Positions 13,731-23,420 of a stretch of DNA of 64,000 bases are shown here, in pieces. A program made the position numbers and the translations under genes. Origin of the DNA: Apodemus sylvaticus (Eukaryota > Chordata > Mammalia > Rodentia > Muridae); contig NC_067495.1 of NCBI RefSeq assembly GCF_947179515.1, forward strand, positions 26,516,924 to 26,580,923, read 5' to 3'. Below the pieces are notes generated by a model. That model did not search any database, was not told where the DNA came from, and was given only the letters and a program-made list of their open reading frames with translations. Each line of letters starts with the position of its first letter. The first letter of the stretch is position 1.

Positions 13731-15479
13731 CTAAGAATTTCGTGATTTCCTTATATTGAACCATCCCTGCATCCCTGGGATAAAGCCTACTTGATCATGG
13801 TGGATGATCGTTTTGATGTGTTCTTGGATTCGGTTGGCAAGAATTTTATTGAGTATTTTTGCATCGATGTTCATAAGGGAAATTGGTCTGAAGTTCTCTT
13901 TCTTTGTTGGATCTTTGTGTGGTTTTGGTATCAGCGTAATTGTGGCTTCGTAGAAGGAACTGGGTAGTGTTCCTTCTGTTTCTATTTTGTGGAATAGTTT
14001 GAAGAGTATTGGTGTTAACTCTTCTTTGAAGGTCTGATAGAAATCTGCACTGAAACCATCTGGTCCTGTGCTTTTTTTGGTTGGAAGACTTTCTATGACT
14101 CCTTCTATTTCTTTAGGCATTATGGGACTGTTTAGATGGTCTAGTTGGTCCTGATTTAATTTTGGTATTTGGTATCTGTCAAGGAAATTGTCCATTTCCT
14201 CCAGATTCTCCAGTTGTGTTGAGTACAGGCTCTTGTAGTAGGATCTGATGATTTTTTGGATTTCCTCAGTTTCCGTTGTTATATCTCCCTTTTCATTTCT
14301 AAGTTTGTTAATTTGGATACTTTCTCTGTGCCCTTTGGTCAGTCTGGCTAAGGGTTTATCTATCTTGTTGATTTTCTCAAAGAACCAGCTCCTGGTTTTG
14401 TTGAGTCTTTGTATGGTTCTCTTTGTTTCTACTTGATTGATTTCAGCCCTGAGTTTGATGATTTCCTGACTTCTACTCCTCCTGGGTGAAATAGCTTCTT
14501 TTTGTTCCAGGGCTTTCAGGTGTGTCATTAAGCTGGTAATGTATGCTCTCTCCATTTTCTTTTTGGAGGCACTCAGGGCTATAAGTTTTCCTCTTAGCAC
14601 TGCTTTCATTGTGTCCCATAGATCTGGGTATGTTGTGTTTTCATTTTCATTGTGTTCTAAAAAGTCTTTAATTTCTTTCTTTATTTCTTCCTTGACCAAG
14701 GTATCATTGAGTAGAATATTGTTCAATTTCCATGTGTATGTGGGTTTTCTGTTGTTTTTGTTGCTATTGAAGACCACTCTTACACCATAGTGATCTGATA
14801 GGAGGCATAGAATTAGTTCCATCTTCCTATATTTGTTGAGGTCTGTCTTGTGACCAATTATATGGTCGATTTTGGAGAAGGTAACATGAGGTGCTGAGAA
14901 AAAGATATATTCTTTTGCTTTAGGGTGAAATGTTCTATAAATATCAGTCAAATCCAATTGGTCCAAAGCTTCAATTAGTTTTATTGTATCCCTGTTTAGT
15001 TTCTGTTTTCCTGATCAGTCCATTGAGGAGAGTGGAGTGTTGAAGTCCCCCACAATTATTTTGCTAGGTGTAATGTGTGCTTTGAGCTTTAGTAAAGTTT
15101 CTTTTACGAATGAGGGTGCCCTTGCATTTGGCGCATAGATGTTCAGAATTGAAAATTCTTCTTGGTGGATTTTTCCTTTGACCAGCAAGAAGTGTCCTTC
15201 TGTGTCTCTTTTGATGACTTTAGGTTGAAAGTCAATTTTATCTGATATTAGAATGGCTACTCCAGCTCGTTTCCCGAGACCATTGGCTTGTAAAATTGTC
15301 TTCCAGCCTTTTACTCTAAGGTAGTTTTTGTCTTTGACACTGAGGTATGTCTCTTGTATGCAGCAAAATGGAGGGTCCTGTTTCCTTATCCAGTCTTTTA
15401 GTCTATGTCTTTTTATTGGGGAATTGAGTCCATTGATGTTAAGAGATATTAAGGAATAGTGATTATTACTTCCTGTCAT
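13731..15479 (-). pseudogene. L1 ORF2 remnant: endonuclease plus partial reverse transcriptase
   Basis: The frame starts at 15479 (MTGSNNHYSLISLNINGLNS), the AP-endonuclease domain. Conserved blocks such as IQET, NIYAPN and VGDFNTPLSS are readable. An in-frame TGA follows SSMD at about 15012-15014, where the related copies in this window have an Arg codon; the same frame then continues as SGKQKLNRDT. A 411-codon frame from 14966 covers the rest of the endonuclease, the linker and the start of the RT to IRKS, where the internal deletion begins. The FADD catalytic block and the cysteine-rich C-terminus are missing. It is non-functional. Confidence 0.93.
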
Positions 15480-15540
15480 TTTTTATGTTATTTTTATATT
15501 TGAGTGGTTATCTTCTTTTGGGTTTGATGAAGGAAGTTAA

Positions 15541-16763
15541 CTATCTTGCTTTTTCCAGGGTGTAGTTTCCCTCCTTGTATTGGAGTCTTCCTCCAATTAT
15601 TCTTTGCAGAGCTGGGTTTGTGGAAAGATATTGTATAAATTTGGTTTTGTCATGGAATATCTTGGTTTCTCCATCTATGGTGATTGAAAGTTTTGCTGGG
15701 TATAGTAGTGTTGGCTGACATTTGTGTTCTCTTAGAGTCTGCATGAGATCTACCCAGGATCTTCTAGCTTTCATAGTCTCTGGTGAGAAGTCTGGTGTGA
15801 TTCTGATAGGTCTTCCTTTATATGTTACTTGGCCTTTTTCTCTTACTGCCTTTAATATTCTTTCTTTGTTTAGTGCATTTGGGGTTTTGATTATTATGTG
15901 ACAAGAGGTATTTCTGCTCAGGTCCAGTCTGTTTGGAGTTCTGTAGGCTCTTTGTATATTCATAGGCATCTCTCTCTTTAAGTTGGGAAAGTTTTCTTCC
16001 ATAATTTTGTTGAAGATATTTGCTGGCCCTTTCATTGTAAATCTTTACTCTCATCTATACCTACAATCCTTAGGTTTGGTATTCTCATTGTATCCTGGAT
16101 TTCCTGGATGTTCTGGGATACAAGCTTTTTGCATTTTGCATTTTCTTTGACTGTTGAGTCAATGGTTTCTATGGCATCTTCAGCATCTGAGATTCTTTCT
16201 TCCATCTCTTGTATTCTGTTGTTTATATTTGCATCTATGGCCCCTTATTTCTTCTCAAGGTTTTCTATCTCTAAAGTTGTCTCCCTTTGTGATTTCTTAG
16301 TTGTTTCTACTTCTGTTTTTAGATCCAGGATGGTTTTGCTCTTTTCCACCATTTGTTTGTTTGTGTTTTCCTGTAATTCTTTAAAAGATTTTTGTGTTTC
16401 CTCTTTCATGACTTCTGCCTGTTGACTCAAGTTCTCCTGTGTTTCTTTAAGTTATTTTTGTGTTTCCTCTTTATTGGCTTCAATATCTTGAGCCTTATTC
16501 TCCTGAATTTCTTTAAGTGATTTTTGTGTTTCCATTATACGGATTTCTAGCTTATTCATGTTCCCCTGTATTTCTTTAAGAGATTCATTTATGTCCTTTT
16601 TGTGTTCTTCTAGCAGCATCATGACCAGTGATTTTAAATCCATATCTTGTTTCTCTGGTGTTTTGGTATAATCAGGACTTGCTGATGTTGGAGAGTTTGG
16701 TTCAGATGCTGCCATATTGCCTAGATTTCTGTTAGTAGCGTTCCTGTGTTTGCCCTTTGCCAT
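15541..16763 (-). pseudogene. L1 ORF1 remnant (RNA-binding chaperone)
   Basis: It starts at 16763 (MAKGKHRNATNRN). The N-terminal half is a heptad-rich coiled coil with repeated SLKEIQEN-type units; the C-terminal half contains GPANIFNKI and RPIRITPDFSPETMKARR, the RRM and C-terminal domain of L1 ORF1p. Two in-frame TAA stops lie at about 16452 and 16245, each where neighbouring repeats or the conserved pattern predict a Ser codon. A frameshift near 16035-16045 puts the last 160 codons in another frame. ORF1p binds L1 RNA as a trimer; this copy cannot make it. Confidence 0.93.
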
Positions 16764-17804
16764 CTTGTTCTCTGGACTTAGTTGGTCTTGTCTCTGGCTG
16801 GTGTTTGGGCCTCCTGAGAGGCTCTGGGGCTATTTCTGCAACACTGGATGGCAGGGTTTCCTCTGTTGCAGATTGCTGATGTGCTGTCCTCCTCTTGGGT
16901 GCCCTTGTAGCCCTAGTGTGCTTTGCCCCAGATTGTGTCTGTGAACCAGATGGTGTCCGTTTGCTCCTTCAGGAAGTGCTGAGGGTGTATGCTGCAGGGA
17001 CCTTTTCTGAGTGCTGATCACTCTGCTGGGCAGCGGAACTCCCAACCGGGTTGGTGCACACAAGGCTAGCCTAGCTGCTCAGGCCCTGAGTCTAGGCAAA
17101 AGTCTGGGAGGCCAAGGTCCGAGCAAAGTTCCCCTTGGGCTATGACTGTTAATTGGTTCTTTCAAGTGGCCAGGATGGCAGGCTTGTGTGTGCTCCCTGA
17201 AAGTGCTGGGAGAGTCTGCTGGGCTAACAATCTCCTGGCCAGGTTGGCACACAGATGGCCCACCGAGCAGCCCAGTTCTTGGGGTCAGTCCAGGGCCTGT
17301 TGGGGCCTAGACCCCTACTCTGTTAGCCTCGGGATATGCCTGCTAGCTGGCTTTGCCTGCTAGAACTCTCTGGCGTCCTGTAGGCAAAATGGCGGCACAC
17401 ATGCCTTGCCCGGGCAAAAAACCTCCTGGCCGGGTTGGCACCCCGATGGCGCCCCGAACAGCCCAGGGCCTGGGTGCAGGCCAACGCCTGTAGGCCTTAG
17501 ACCCCCACGATGTTGGCCTCGGGTTATATTTGCTTACCTCAGTCTGTCTGATCTCTCTGGTTCCAGAGATCCAAGATGGCGGAGGGTCTCTCATAACTGA
17601 CAGGCGGGAGGCAGAGTTCTGAAGTGCCTTCTGTGTGGTGAAATCAGCCCCGCTGCTTGCAGCCCGGCTGGCCAGCGATAGCCAGTGGTCATGGGCGCAG
17701 GGCTTGCCTGAACCCTGTCACCTCGGTTCCACTGCTGACGGCCCTTCAGCTGGACCAGCCGCTGGTGCTGCCACCACTACTGCCGCAGCCACCCTTGTCT
17801 ATCA
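16764..17804 (-). promoter_or_regulatory. L1 5'UTR with tandem promoter monomers
   Basis: A GC-rich block in otherwise AT-rich intron, upstream of ORF1 on the - strand. A unit containing gggttggcac...cagcccagggcctg recurs three times, with the gggttgg-like anchor at 17048, 17241 and 17432, a spacing of 193 and 191 bp. Units are followed by an atggcgg motif (17389-17395 and 17576-17582; a weaker atggcag at 17174-17180). On the + strand ccaagatggcgg fits the YY1 site known from L1 promoters. CpGs are retained. Rodent L1 5'UTRs are typically built of roughly 200-bp monomers that act as promoters. Present activity is unknown. Confidence 0.8.
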
Positions 17805-17815
17805 TAGTGTTTCTT

Positions 17816-17993
17816 AAAGTAGCCTATGTGATGCCATCAACCCCACGTGGACTTCCCATTAAAAGTACCTAAGAATGTGAATTCTCACAAAAGCTTTGCA
17901 GATAATGTTTATGTCCACCAAAGAATAAAACTTAAAAGGATGAAGATAACCAAGTTAGGAGAACATATGAATCCACCAATTCCCTCTCATTTT
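17816..17993. other. Short unique gap between two L1 copies
   Basis: About 180 bp of host DNA separates the two L1 target-site duplications. I see no feature. Confidence 0.6.
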
Positions 17994-18006
17994 TCACTAC
18001 CTTTCT

Positions 18007-19121
18007 TTTTCTTTTTTTTTCTTTTTTTCTTTTTTGTCTATGTTCTTTGTTTACATTCCAAATGATTTCCCCTTTCCCAGTTCCCCCCTCCCCATAAGTC
18101 CCATAAGACCTCTTCCCTCCACCCATTCCCCCCTCAATCCCCTCCCACTTCTCTTTCCTCATAATAACCTATATTGCTGCATCAAGCCTTTCCAGGACCA
18201 GGGCCCTCTCCTTCCTTCTTGGGAATCATTTGATATGTTAATTGTGTCTTGAGTATTCAGAGCTTCTGGGCTAATATCTGCTTATCAGTGACTGCATTCC
18301 ATGTGTGTTCTTTTGTGATTGGGTTATCTCACTTAGGATGATATTTTCCAGCTCCCACCATTTGCCTAAAAAAATGATGAATTCATTGTTTTTAACTGCT
18401 GAGTAGTATTCCATTCTGTAAATATACCACGATTTCTGTATCCATTCCTCCACTGAGGGAAGTCTGGGTTCTTTCCGGCTTCTGGCTATTATAAATAAGG
18501 CTTCTATGAACATAGTGGAGCATGTGTCCTTATTGCATGCCAAGGAATCCTCTGGGTATATGCCCAGGAATGGTATAACAGGGTCCTCTGGAAGTGTCAT
18601 GCCCAGTTTTCTGAGGGACTGCCAGAGTGATTTCCAGAGTGTTTGTACCAGCTTGCAATCCCACCAACAAGTGCAGGAGTGTTCCTCTTGTTCCACATCC
18701 TCGCCAACACCAACTGTCTCCTGAGTTTTTAATCTTAGCCATTCTGACTGGTGTGAGGTGAAATCTCAGGGTTGTTTTGATTTGCATTTCCCTAATGACT
18801 AATGATGTTGAACATTTCCTAAGGTGCTTCTCAGCCATTCGAAATTCTTCAGGTAAAAATTCTTTGTTTAGCTCTGTACCCCAATTTTTAATAGGGTTAT
18901 TTGGCTCTCTAGAGTCTAACTTCATAAACAAACTCAAAGAAAAAAAACACATGGTCATTTCATTAGATGCTGAAAAAGCATTTGACAAAATTCAGCATCC
19001 TTTCATGCTAAAAGTCTTGGAAAGAACAGGAATTCAAGGCCCATACCTAAACATAGTAAAAGCAATATACAGCAAACCAGTAGCCAACATCAAACTAAAT
19101 GGAGAGAAACTTGAAGCAATC
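18007..19121 (-). mobile_element. L1 copy, 5'-inverted, with internal loss and imperfect TSD
   Basis: A long poly-T/CT tract (18001-18036) begins an L1 3'UTR and ORF2 C-terminus on the - strand, ending near 18921 within the SLESREPNNPIKNWGTEL region. From about 18922 to 19121 the sequence switches to + strand ORF2 RT code (NKLKEKKHMVISLDAEKAFD, then KPVANIKLNGEKLEAIT). The two parts are about 1.5-2 kb apart in an intact L1, so this is twin priming with loss of the middle. Flanking repeats cactac(c/t)tttct at about 17995-18006 and 19121-19132 differ at one base. Confidence 0.92.
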
Positions 19122-19161
19122 ACTACTTTTCTCTTAATGAGTCTTATTAATGATGCACTTT

Positions 19162-19311
19162 AAGCAGGATTAATTTATTTTATTTTATGTGTGTGAATGT
19201 TTTGCCTACGTGCATTTTTGAGTTGTAAACTGACAAGTGGATACAGAGAATCAAAGCCTGATCCTCTGGAAGAAAAATTATTCTTAACCACTAAGCTATC
19301 TCCTCAGCTCC
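19162..19311 (-). mobile_element. B3-type SINE with 14-bp TSD
   Basis: The reverse complement of a B3/B2-type tRNA-derived SINE: the left part is the A-rich tail side (tttattttattttatgtgtg) and the right part is the head (cttaaccactaagctatctc). The middle is shortened relative to the usual 200 bp. Exact 14-bp duplication taatgatgcacttt at 19148-19161 and 19312-19325. Confidence 0.85.
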
Positions 19312-19522
19312 TAATGATGCACTTTTTTTGAATTCTACTTTTCCCCCAGGATACTTCCACTGTTAGGGTCTAGATGGCTTAGGATGACAATCTTCCTTAA
19401 CTCTCATTGTATCTTGTAAAATCATTGCAATACCAGACTGTCACATGTTTCTGAAATTTTAAGATACTGAGAGGAACAATTTAGCAGATCTAAAACTTCC
19501 AGTAAGGTAATCCTTATGTTCT

Positions 19523-19630
19523 GAAAAGAAAAGAAAAGAAAGGAAAAGAAAAGAAAAGAAAGGAAAAGAAAAGAAAAGAAAGGAAAAGAAAAGAAAAGAA
19601 AAGAAAAGAAAGGAAAAGAAAAGAAAAGAA
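19523..19630 (+). repeat. (AAAAG)n / (GAAAA)n purine tract
   Basis: About 108 bp of pure A/G sequence built of AAAAG units, with regular AGG variants about every 15-20 bases. The reverse strand gives the artefactual Phe/Ser/Leu-rich frame there. Confidence 0.95.
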
Positions 19631-19665
19631 TGGATTATATTCTACAATGTGGAGCAATAATGCTT

Positions 19666-20005
19666 CCTTAGTGTTTCTGTTGCTGTGATAAAATACCATG
19701 ACCAAAAGCAACTTGGGGAGGAAAAGAGTTTGTTATATAATTTGTAGCCCATCATCCAGAGATATGAGGTTAAAACTTTGATATAGGAACTGACGCGGAG
19801 GCCATGAGGGAATGTCGCTTTCTGACTTTCTCCTCAAGGCTTCATTCAGCCTCTACCACAGTATCTCAGCCTTCTTATATCCATTATCAATGAAGAAAAT
19901 ATCTTACGGACTTACTTACAGGCCAATCCTATGGAGGCAATTCTTTTATTGAGATTCTTCCATCTCAGATGACACTAGCTTGGGTCAAGTTGACATTTAA
20001 AACTA
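19666..20005 (+). mobile_element. Dispersed rodent repeat (RMER1-like), copy 1
   Basis: It begins tagtgtttctgttgctgtga and aaataccatgaccaaaagca, continues with ttggggaggaaaagagttt and ends near tgggtcaagttgacattt. The same family is seen at 47372-47755 and 61825-62192, all on the + strand. The name RMER1-like is from memory; the three-way similarity is seen directly. Confidence 0.6.
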
Positions 20006-21228
20006 AACAGTGCAGAATGGGAGGTGTAATAATTATGTCACCTGTATGCCCCATTTACAAGGACATCTCGAATTTTTGAAAATGCTATTGCTTGCTCATT
20101 TGTTCAGAGAGCAGAGAAACTCTCACATAATTACTCCTGCCTTTGTATCAGATCTAACAATCCCACAGGGACACAGAATTTTATTAGCAGCATAGATGAC
20201 TGAACATACTAAGAAAAATTCTCCACAAACATAAAACTATCCCTAGATCCTGTCTCAGATGAAAGCTAACATGGTGACACTTTATTTTTCTCCTTTGTTT
20301 ATGTAAATTTCTTTTAAGACAGGTTTTACATTTGGAACACAATGAGCACCAACAGTCAAGCAGAGGGTTAGCAGCTGTAAGCTTTGTTAAATCATGTTGT
20401 TGGACAAGCAAATGGGAAGAGACTGTAAAATCTAATTGGTCTTGCATGAATTGCAGAGTCCCAAATTTATGATGTCTGGCTTAACATGCATCTGGAGGCC
20501 TAAAATAGGTTTCTTCTTTATAAGGCCCCCTTTCCTTTGGCATATATATTGCACAGAATAAAATGCAAGAAACCTAAAAATATAGTTTGATGCCTTTTTA
20601 AATTTATATCTACCTTACTAATAAGAATTCTAATCCAGATTAATAACACTCACATCACCCAAGAACAATCCCTGTGCTTTCTTTGCTGACCAGAACCTCC
20701 CCAAATAACTATCACCTCATTTTTATTGAAAAGATTAAATGTGATTTAAATAATTTAAAAAATCATCAGTATTATTTTGTAACAAGATTCATAAAATTCC
20801 CTAAATACATTGGTTGAAAAAAACTAAAATAACAAAATGTAATAAATTTGGTGAATTTCACAGAGCTAAGTACTTTATTAAAAATCAAGTAGTCTTCCAA
20901 AATTTCTGAAACTTAAATTACACATTAGCAGACACTTCTTGTAACATGTCAAATTCATTCTCTTCTCCATTACCTGAAATATTAAGACCATTGTATCTAA
21001 AGCCAATGATCTGAGGACTGCCTGATTTCTTTTGAAATTTGTGAATGAACTCATTTCCTAAAGCATTTCCTAAATCATTGATTTCCCTACTGTCAGTATA
21101 CACATACATACGTACATATTCAGAGAAGCACCCAATCCTTTTTGTACAAAAAAGGAACAAAATTCTCAGGGGCCATAGATCTTTAGTGTGAGTAAGAAGG
21201 CTGAGCAAGCAAAGAATAAAGCAAAGCA
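20006..21228. other. No gene seen: AT-rich intronic DNA
   Basis: About 1.2 kb of AT-rich sequence lying left of a solo LTR. The - strand frame at 20918-21280 crosses into the LTR and shows no recognised domain. It could be the 3' end of the degraded retrovirus to its right, but I cannot support that. Confidence 0.4.
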
Positions 21229-21234
21229 CAGAAT

Positions 21235-21673
21235 TGACCCGTCTAGCAGGTCCAGTTATTCCAGGGTCCCGAAGAGGCACTACCTGAGGGTCAAAAATGG
21301 GGGGAAGAGAAAAGGGAAGCCAAGCACGCTAACAAAATCAGAGTCAGTATGGGTTGTGTCAAGGCTTCATTTAATGTCGGGGAGGTAAGTGGGTTTTAAG
21401 GCTTACAGAGAAGGATTTGACCTTCACACAAGAACAAAGGAGGAAAGGGCAGAGACACCCCTAGCGATCCAAGCATGCGAGGAGGTCATCCAGTAGGGAC
21501 ACCCGAAGTTAATGCCAGCAGGAACATTCCGCGGTTAGGGCAGGAACTCACACTCTTCTCGCACCAACTGCTCATGGGGAGGGCTCTAGTTAATTGTTCT
21601 CATATTTTAGCAGCCACCACCTCAGGGCCGTGAGTAAGCATTAAATCTGAATAGCACAGGATGGCTTCCCGCA
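21235..21673 (-). mobile_element. Solo LTR, class II ERV (IAP/ERVK type), TSD CAGAAT
   Basis: A 439-bp element starting TGACCCGTCTAGC and ending GCTTCCCGCA on the + strand, so it has TG...CA ends. It is flanked by the exact 6-bp duplication cagaat at 21229-21234 and 21674-21679. Six-base duplications are characteristic of class II (ERVK/IAP) integration. Read on the - strand it contains a TATA-like region and an ATTAAA signal in the same places as the second copy at 23910-24377. With no internal sequence between LTRs, it is a solo LTR left by recombination. Confidence 0.9.
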
Positions 21674-21679
21674 CAGAAT

Positions 21680-21921
21680 CCCTGTTTCCCCACCTTCTGT
21701 GTGTTTTCCATCTCTTCTCCCAGGTTAGAGTTGGCTGGAACTAAGGAAAGTTCCACAGGTGAATAAGTCAGAGTTACTTCCTATGGGTACATAGAGACAA
21801 AGACTGGACAATCCTCAAAAGAATCCAGTGAAGATAACCTATGATGATGAATAGCAGAGTTGAGTTGTCACAGTAGCAACTGTGTAGTCTTTAAACATTT
21901 TAGTTTTTCCTTTTCAATTTG

Positions 21922-21955
<34 letters not shown>

Positions 21956-22239
21956 TACATATATATATATACACACACATATATATATAATTGTGGGGCA
22001 AAAGTGCTATCAGGATTTTTGAATAAAATATAGAGTAATTAAATGAAACATTAATTTATTCATCACCTCAAATACTTATTTTTTGGTGAGAACATGGTTG
22101 CATCAAAACAACTGATCACATTAAAGGAAATAGAAGAGTCATTATAACTCCTCCTTTAGATTAATTTTTCTAAGTCAGTTTTAAAAGTCTCCATGTTCTC
22201 TGTCACACAAGGTCTAAAAAGCTTGAATCAAGGCAGATT
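21680..22239. other. No gene seen: contains one copy of an unidentified 93-bp block and a TA repeat
   Basis: Positions 21721-21814 resemble 29745-29837. A TA-rich microsatellite follows at 21921-21990. Otherwise AT-rich sequence, possibly the 3' continuation of the retroviral fossil to the right. Confidence 0.5.
21921..21990 (+). repeat. (TA)n / (CA)n compound microsatellite
   Basis: About 70 bp of alternating TA with short TACA and CACA interruptions. Confidence 0.92.
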
Positions 22240-23226
22240 ATCTAATCTGGCACATATGCAAGTAAATGTGGGTTAAGAACATACACCCAATAGAGCTTTC
22301 CTGTCACCATTGTCAGGGCTCTCAGCAAGTTCACAGTTGGCATTATCTTCAGCATGCCACACCAATCACTCTGGCAGCTAGCATGCTTCTGCAGCATTCT
22401 GTGGAAAAAACACAAACATGCCTTCTTCCCCATATTAAATAACTGATCATGATCATGCCATATGCCAATAAGTGGATTCTTCCATCTCACCTAGGCATGA
22501 GTATGCCTGGTTGTAGGATGCTATAAGACAACCAGCAAGAGTTCTTTGGCATCCACATTTTAAAATTCTCTCAAAAATATAAAAGCATAATTTAAACAAT
22601 ATGCACAGGGCTATAATTCCCCCTCCTTTTTTAATAGGAAGATATCGTTTTAAAGTTTCACAGTATCTTGTCCTTGAGAATTATAAAGAATTAAATTGTT
22701 GCTAAATTGATGTCAAAACATCTCAAATGTTTGATGACTGTAATAAATAGCCAGTTCCATTATCTGTTTTAATCTAAGTTGGAACACCAAGCATAGACAA
22801 TAATGTAGACAATGACTATGCAAGCATAAAAAATAAATGTAGCATTTTTAGTTGCTTGTCCTGTTAGAGAAGTTGCAACTAGAAAGCCTGAAAATGTATC
22901 ATTAGTCACATGTACATATTTTAATTTTTCAAAATGAGAAATATGAATACCATTCATTTGTAATAATTTATTAATTCCGCTAGAATTAATACCATTGTCT
23001 GGTACAGGTAGAAATTGAGGACACCAAAAACAAGCCTTTACAATTTGATGTGCACATTTTCTAAAAATACAAAATTATTCTCAAGCCATTACTATTTTGA
23101 TTATGTAAAGAATATGATTGTATGGCCAATTATTCCTATGTAAAGCCTATAATCTGCCTGGGATACAAAAGTCTTGTGGCCTTGCCTAAAGGGGATTTGC
23201 CCAGACAATCAAGGATGAGCTCTTTT

Positions 23227-23410
23227 TTAAAGATTTATCAATTTATTATATATGTATGTACACTGTAGCTGTCTTCAGACACACCAGAAGAGGGTATCAG
23301 ATCTCATTACAAATGGTTGTGAGCCACAATGTGGTTGCTGGGATTTGAACTCAGAACCTTTAGAAAAGCAGTCAGTAGTGCTCTTAACCACTGAGCCATC
23401 TCTCCAGCCC
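23227..23410 (-). mobile_element. B2 SINE
   Basis: Reverse complement of a B2 SINE of about 185 bp. The tail side at the left reads tatatatgtatgtacactg, then tgtcttcagacacaccag; the tRNA-like head at the right reads ccactgagccatctctcc. It is flanked by copies of gatgagc at 23214-23220 and 23414-23420. It sits at the 3' edge of the L1 that follows. Confidence 0.93.
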
Positions 23411-23420
23411 ATGGATGAGC

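Larger units (their letters stand above)
13435..17804 (-). mobile_element. L1 with both ends and TSD but an internal ORF2 deletion
   Basis: One insertion on the - strand, bounded by the exact 11-bp repeat tagtgtttctt at 13424-13434 and 17805-17815. From right to left it has a 5'UTR with tandem monomers (about 16764-17804), ORF1 (15541-16763), ORF2 (about 13731-15479) and the 3'UTR (13435 to about 13730). The element is 4.4 kb instead of the usual 6-7 kb. Near 13745 the sequence jumps from the RT region (PGMQGWFNIRKS) straight to the extreme ORF2 C-terminus, removing roughly 2 kb. Since the flanks and TSD are intact, the deletion lies within the element. Almost no poly(A) tail remains. Confidence 0.95.

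Noticed and set aside
16717..17872. Several GC-rich open frames on both strands
   Set aside because: They overlap the L1 5'UTR monomers, have no conserved domain and reflect base composition only.
19514..19711. Phe/Ser/Leu-rich 65-codon frame
   Set aside because: It is the reverse strand of the (AAAAG)n tract.
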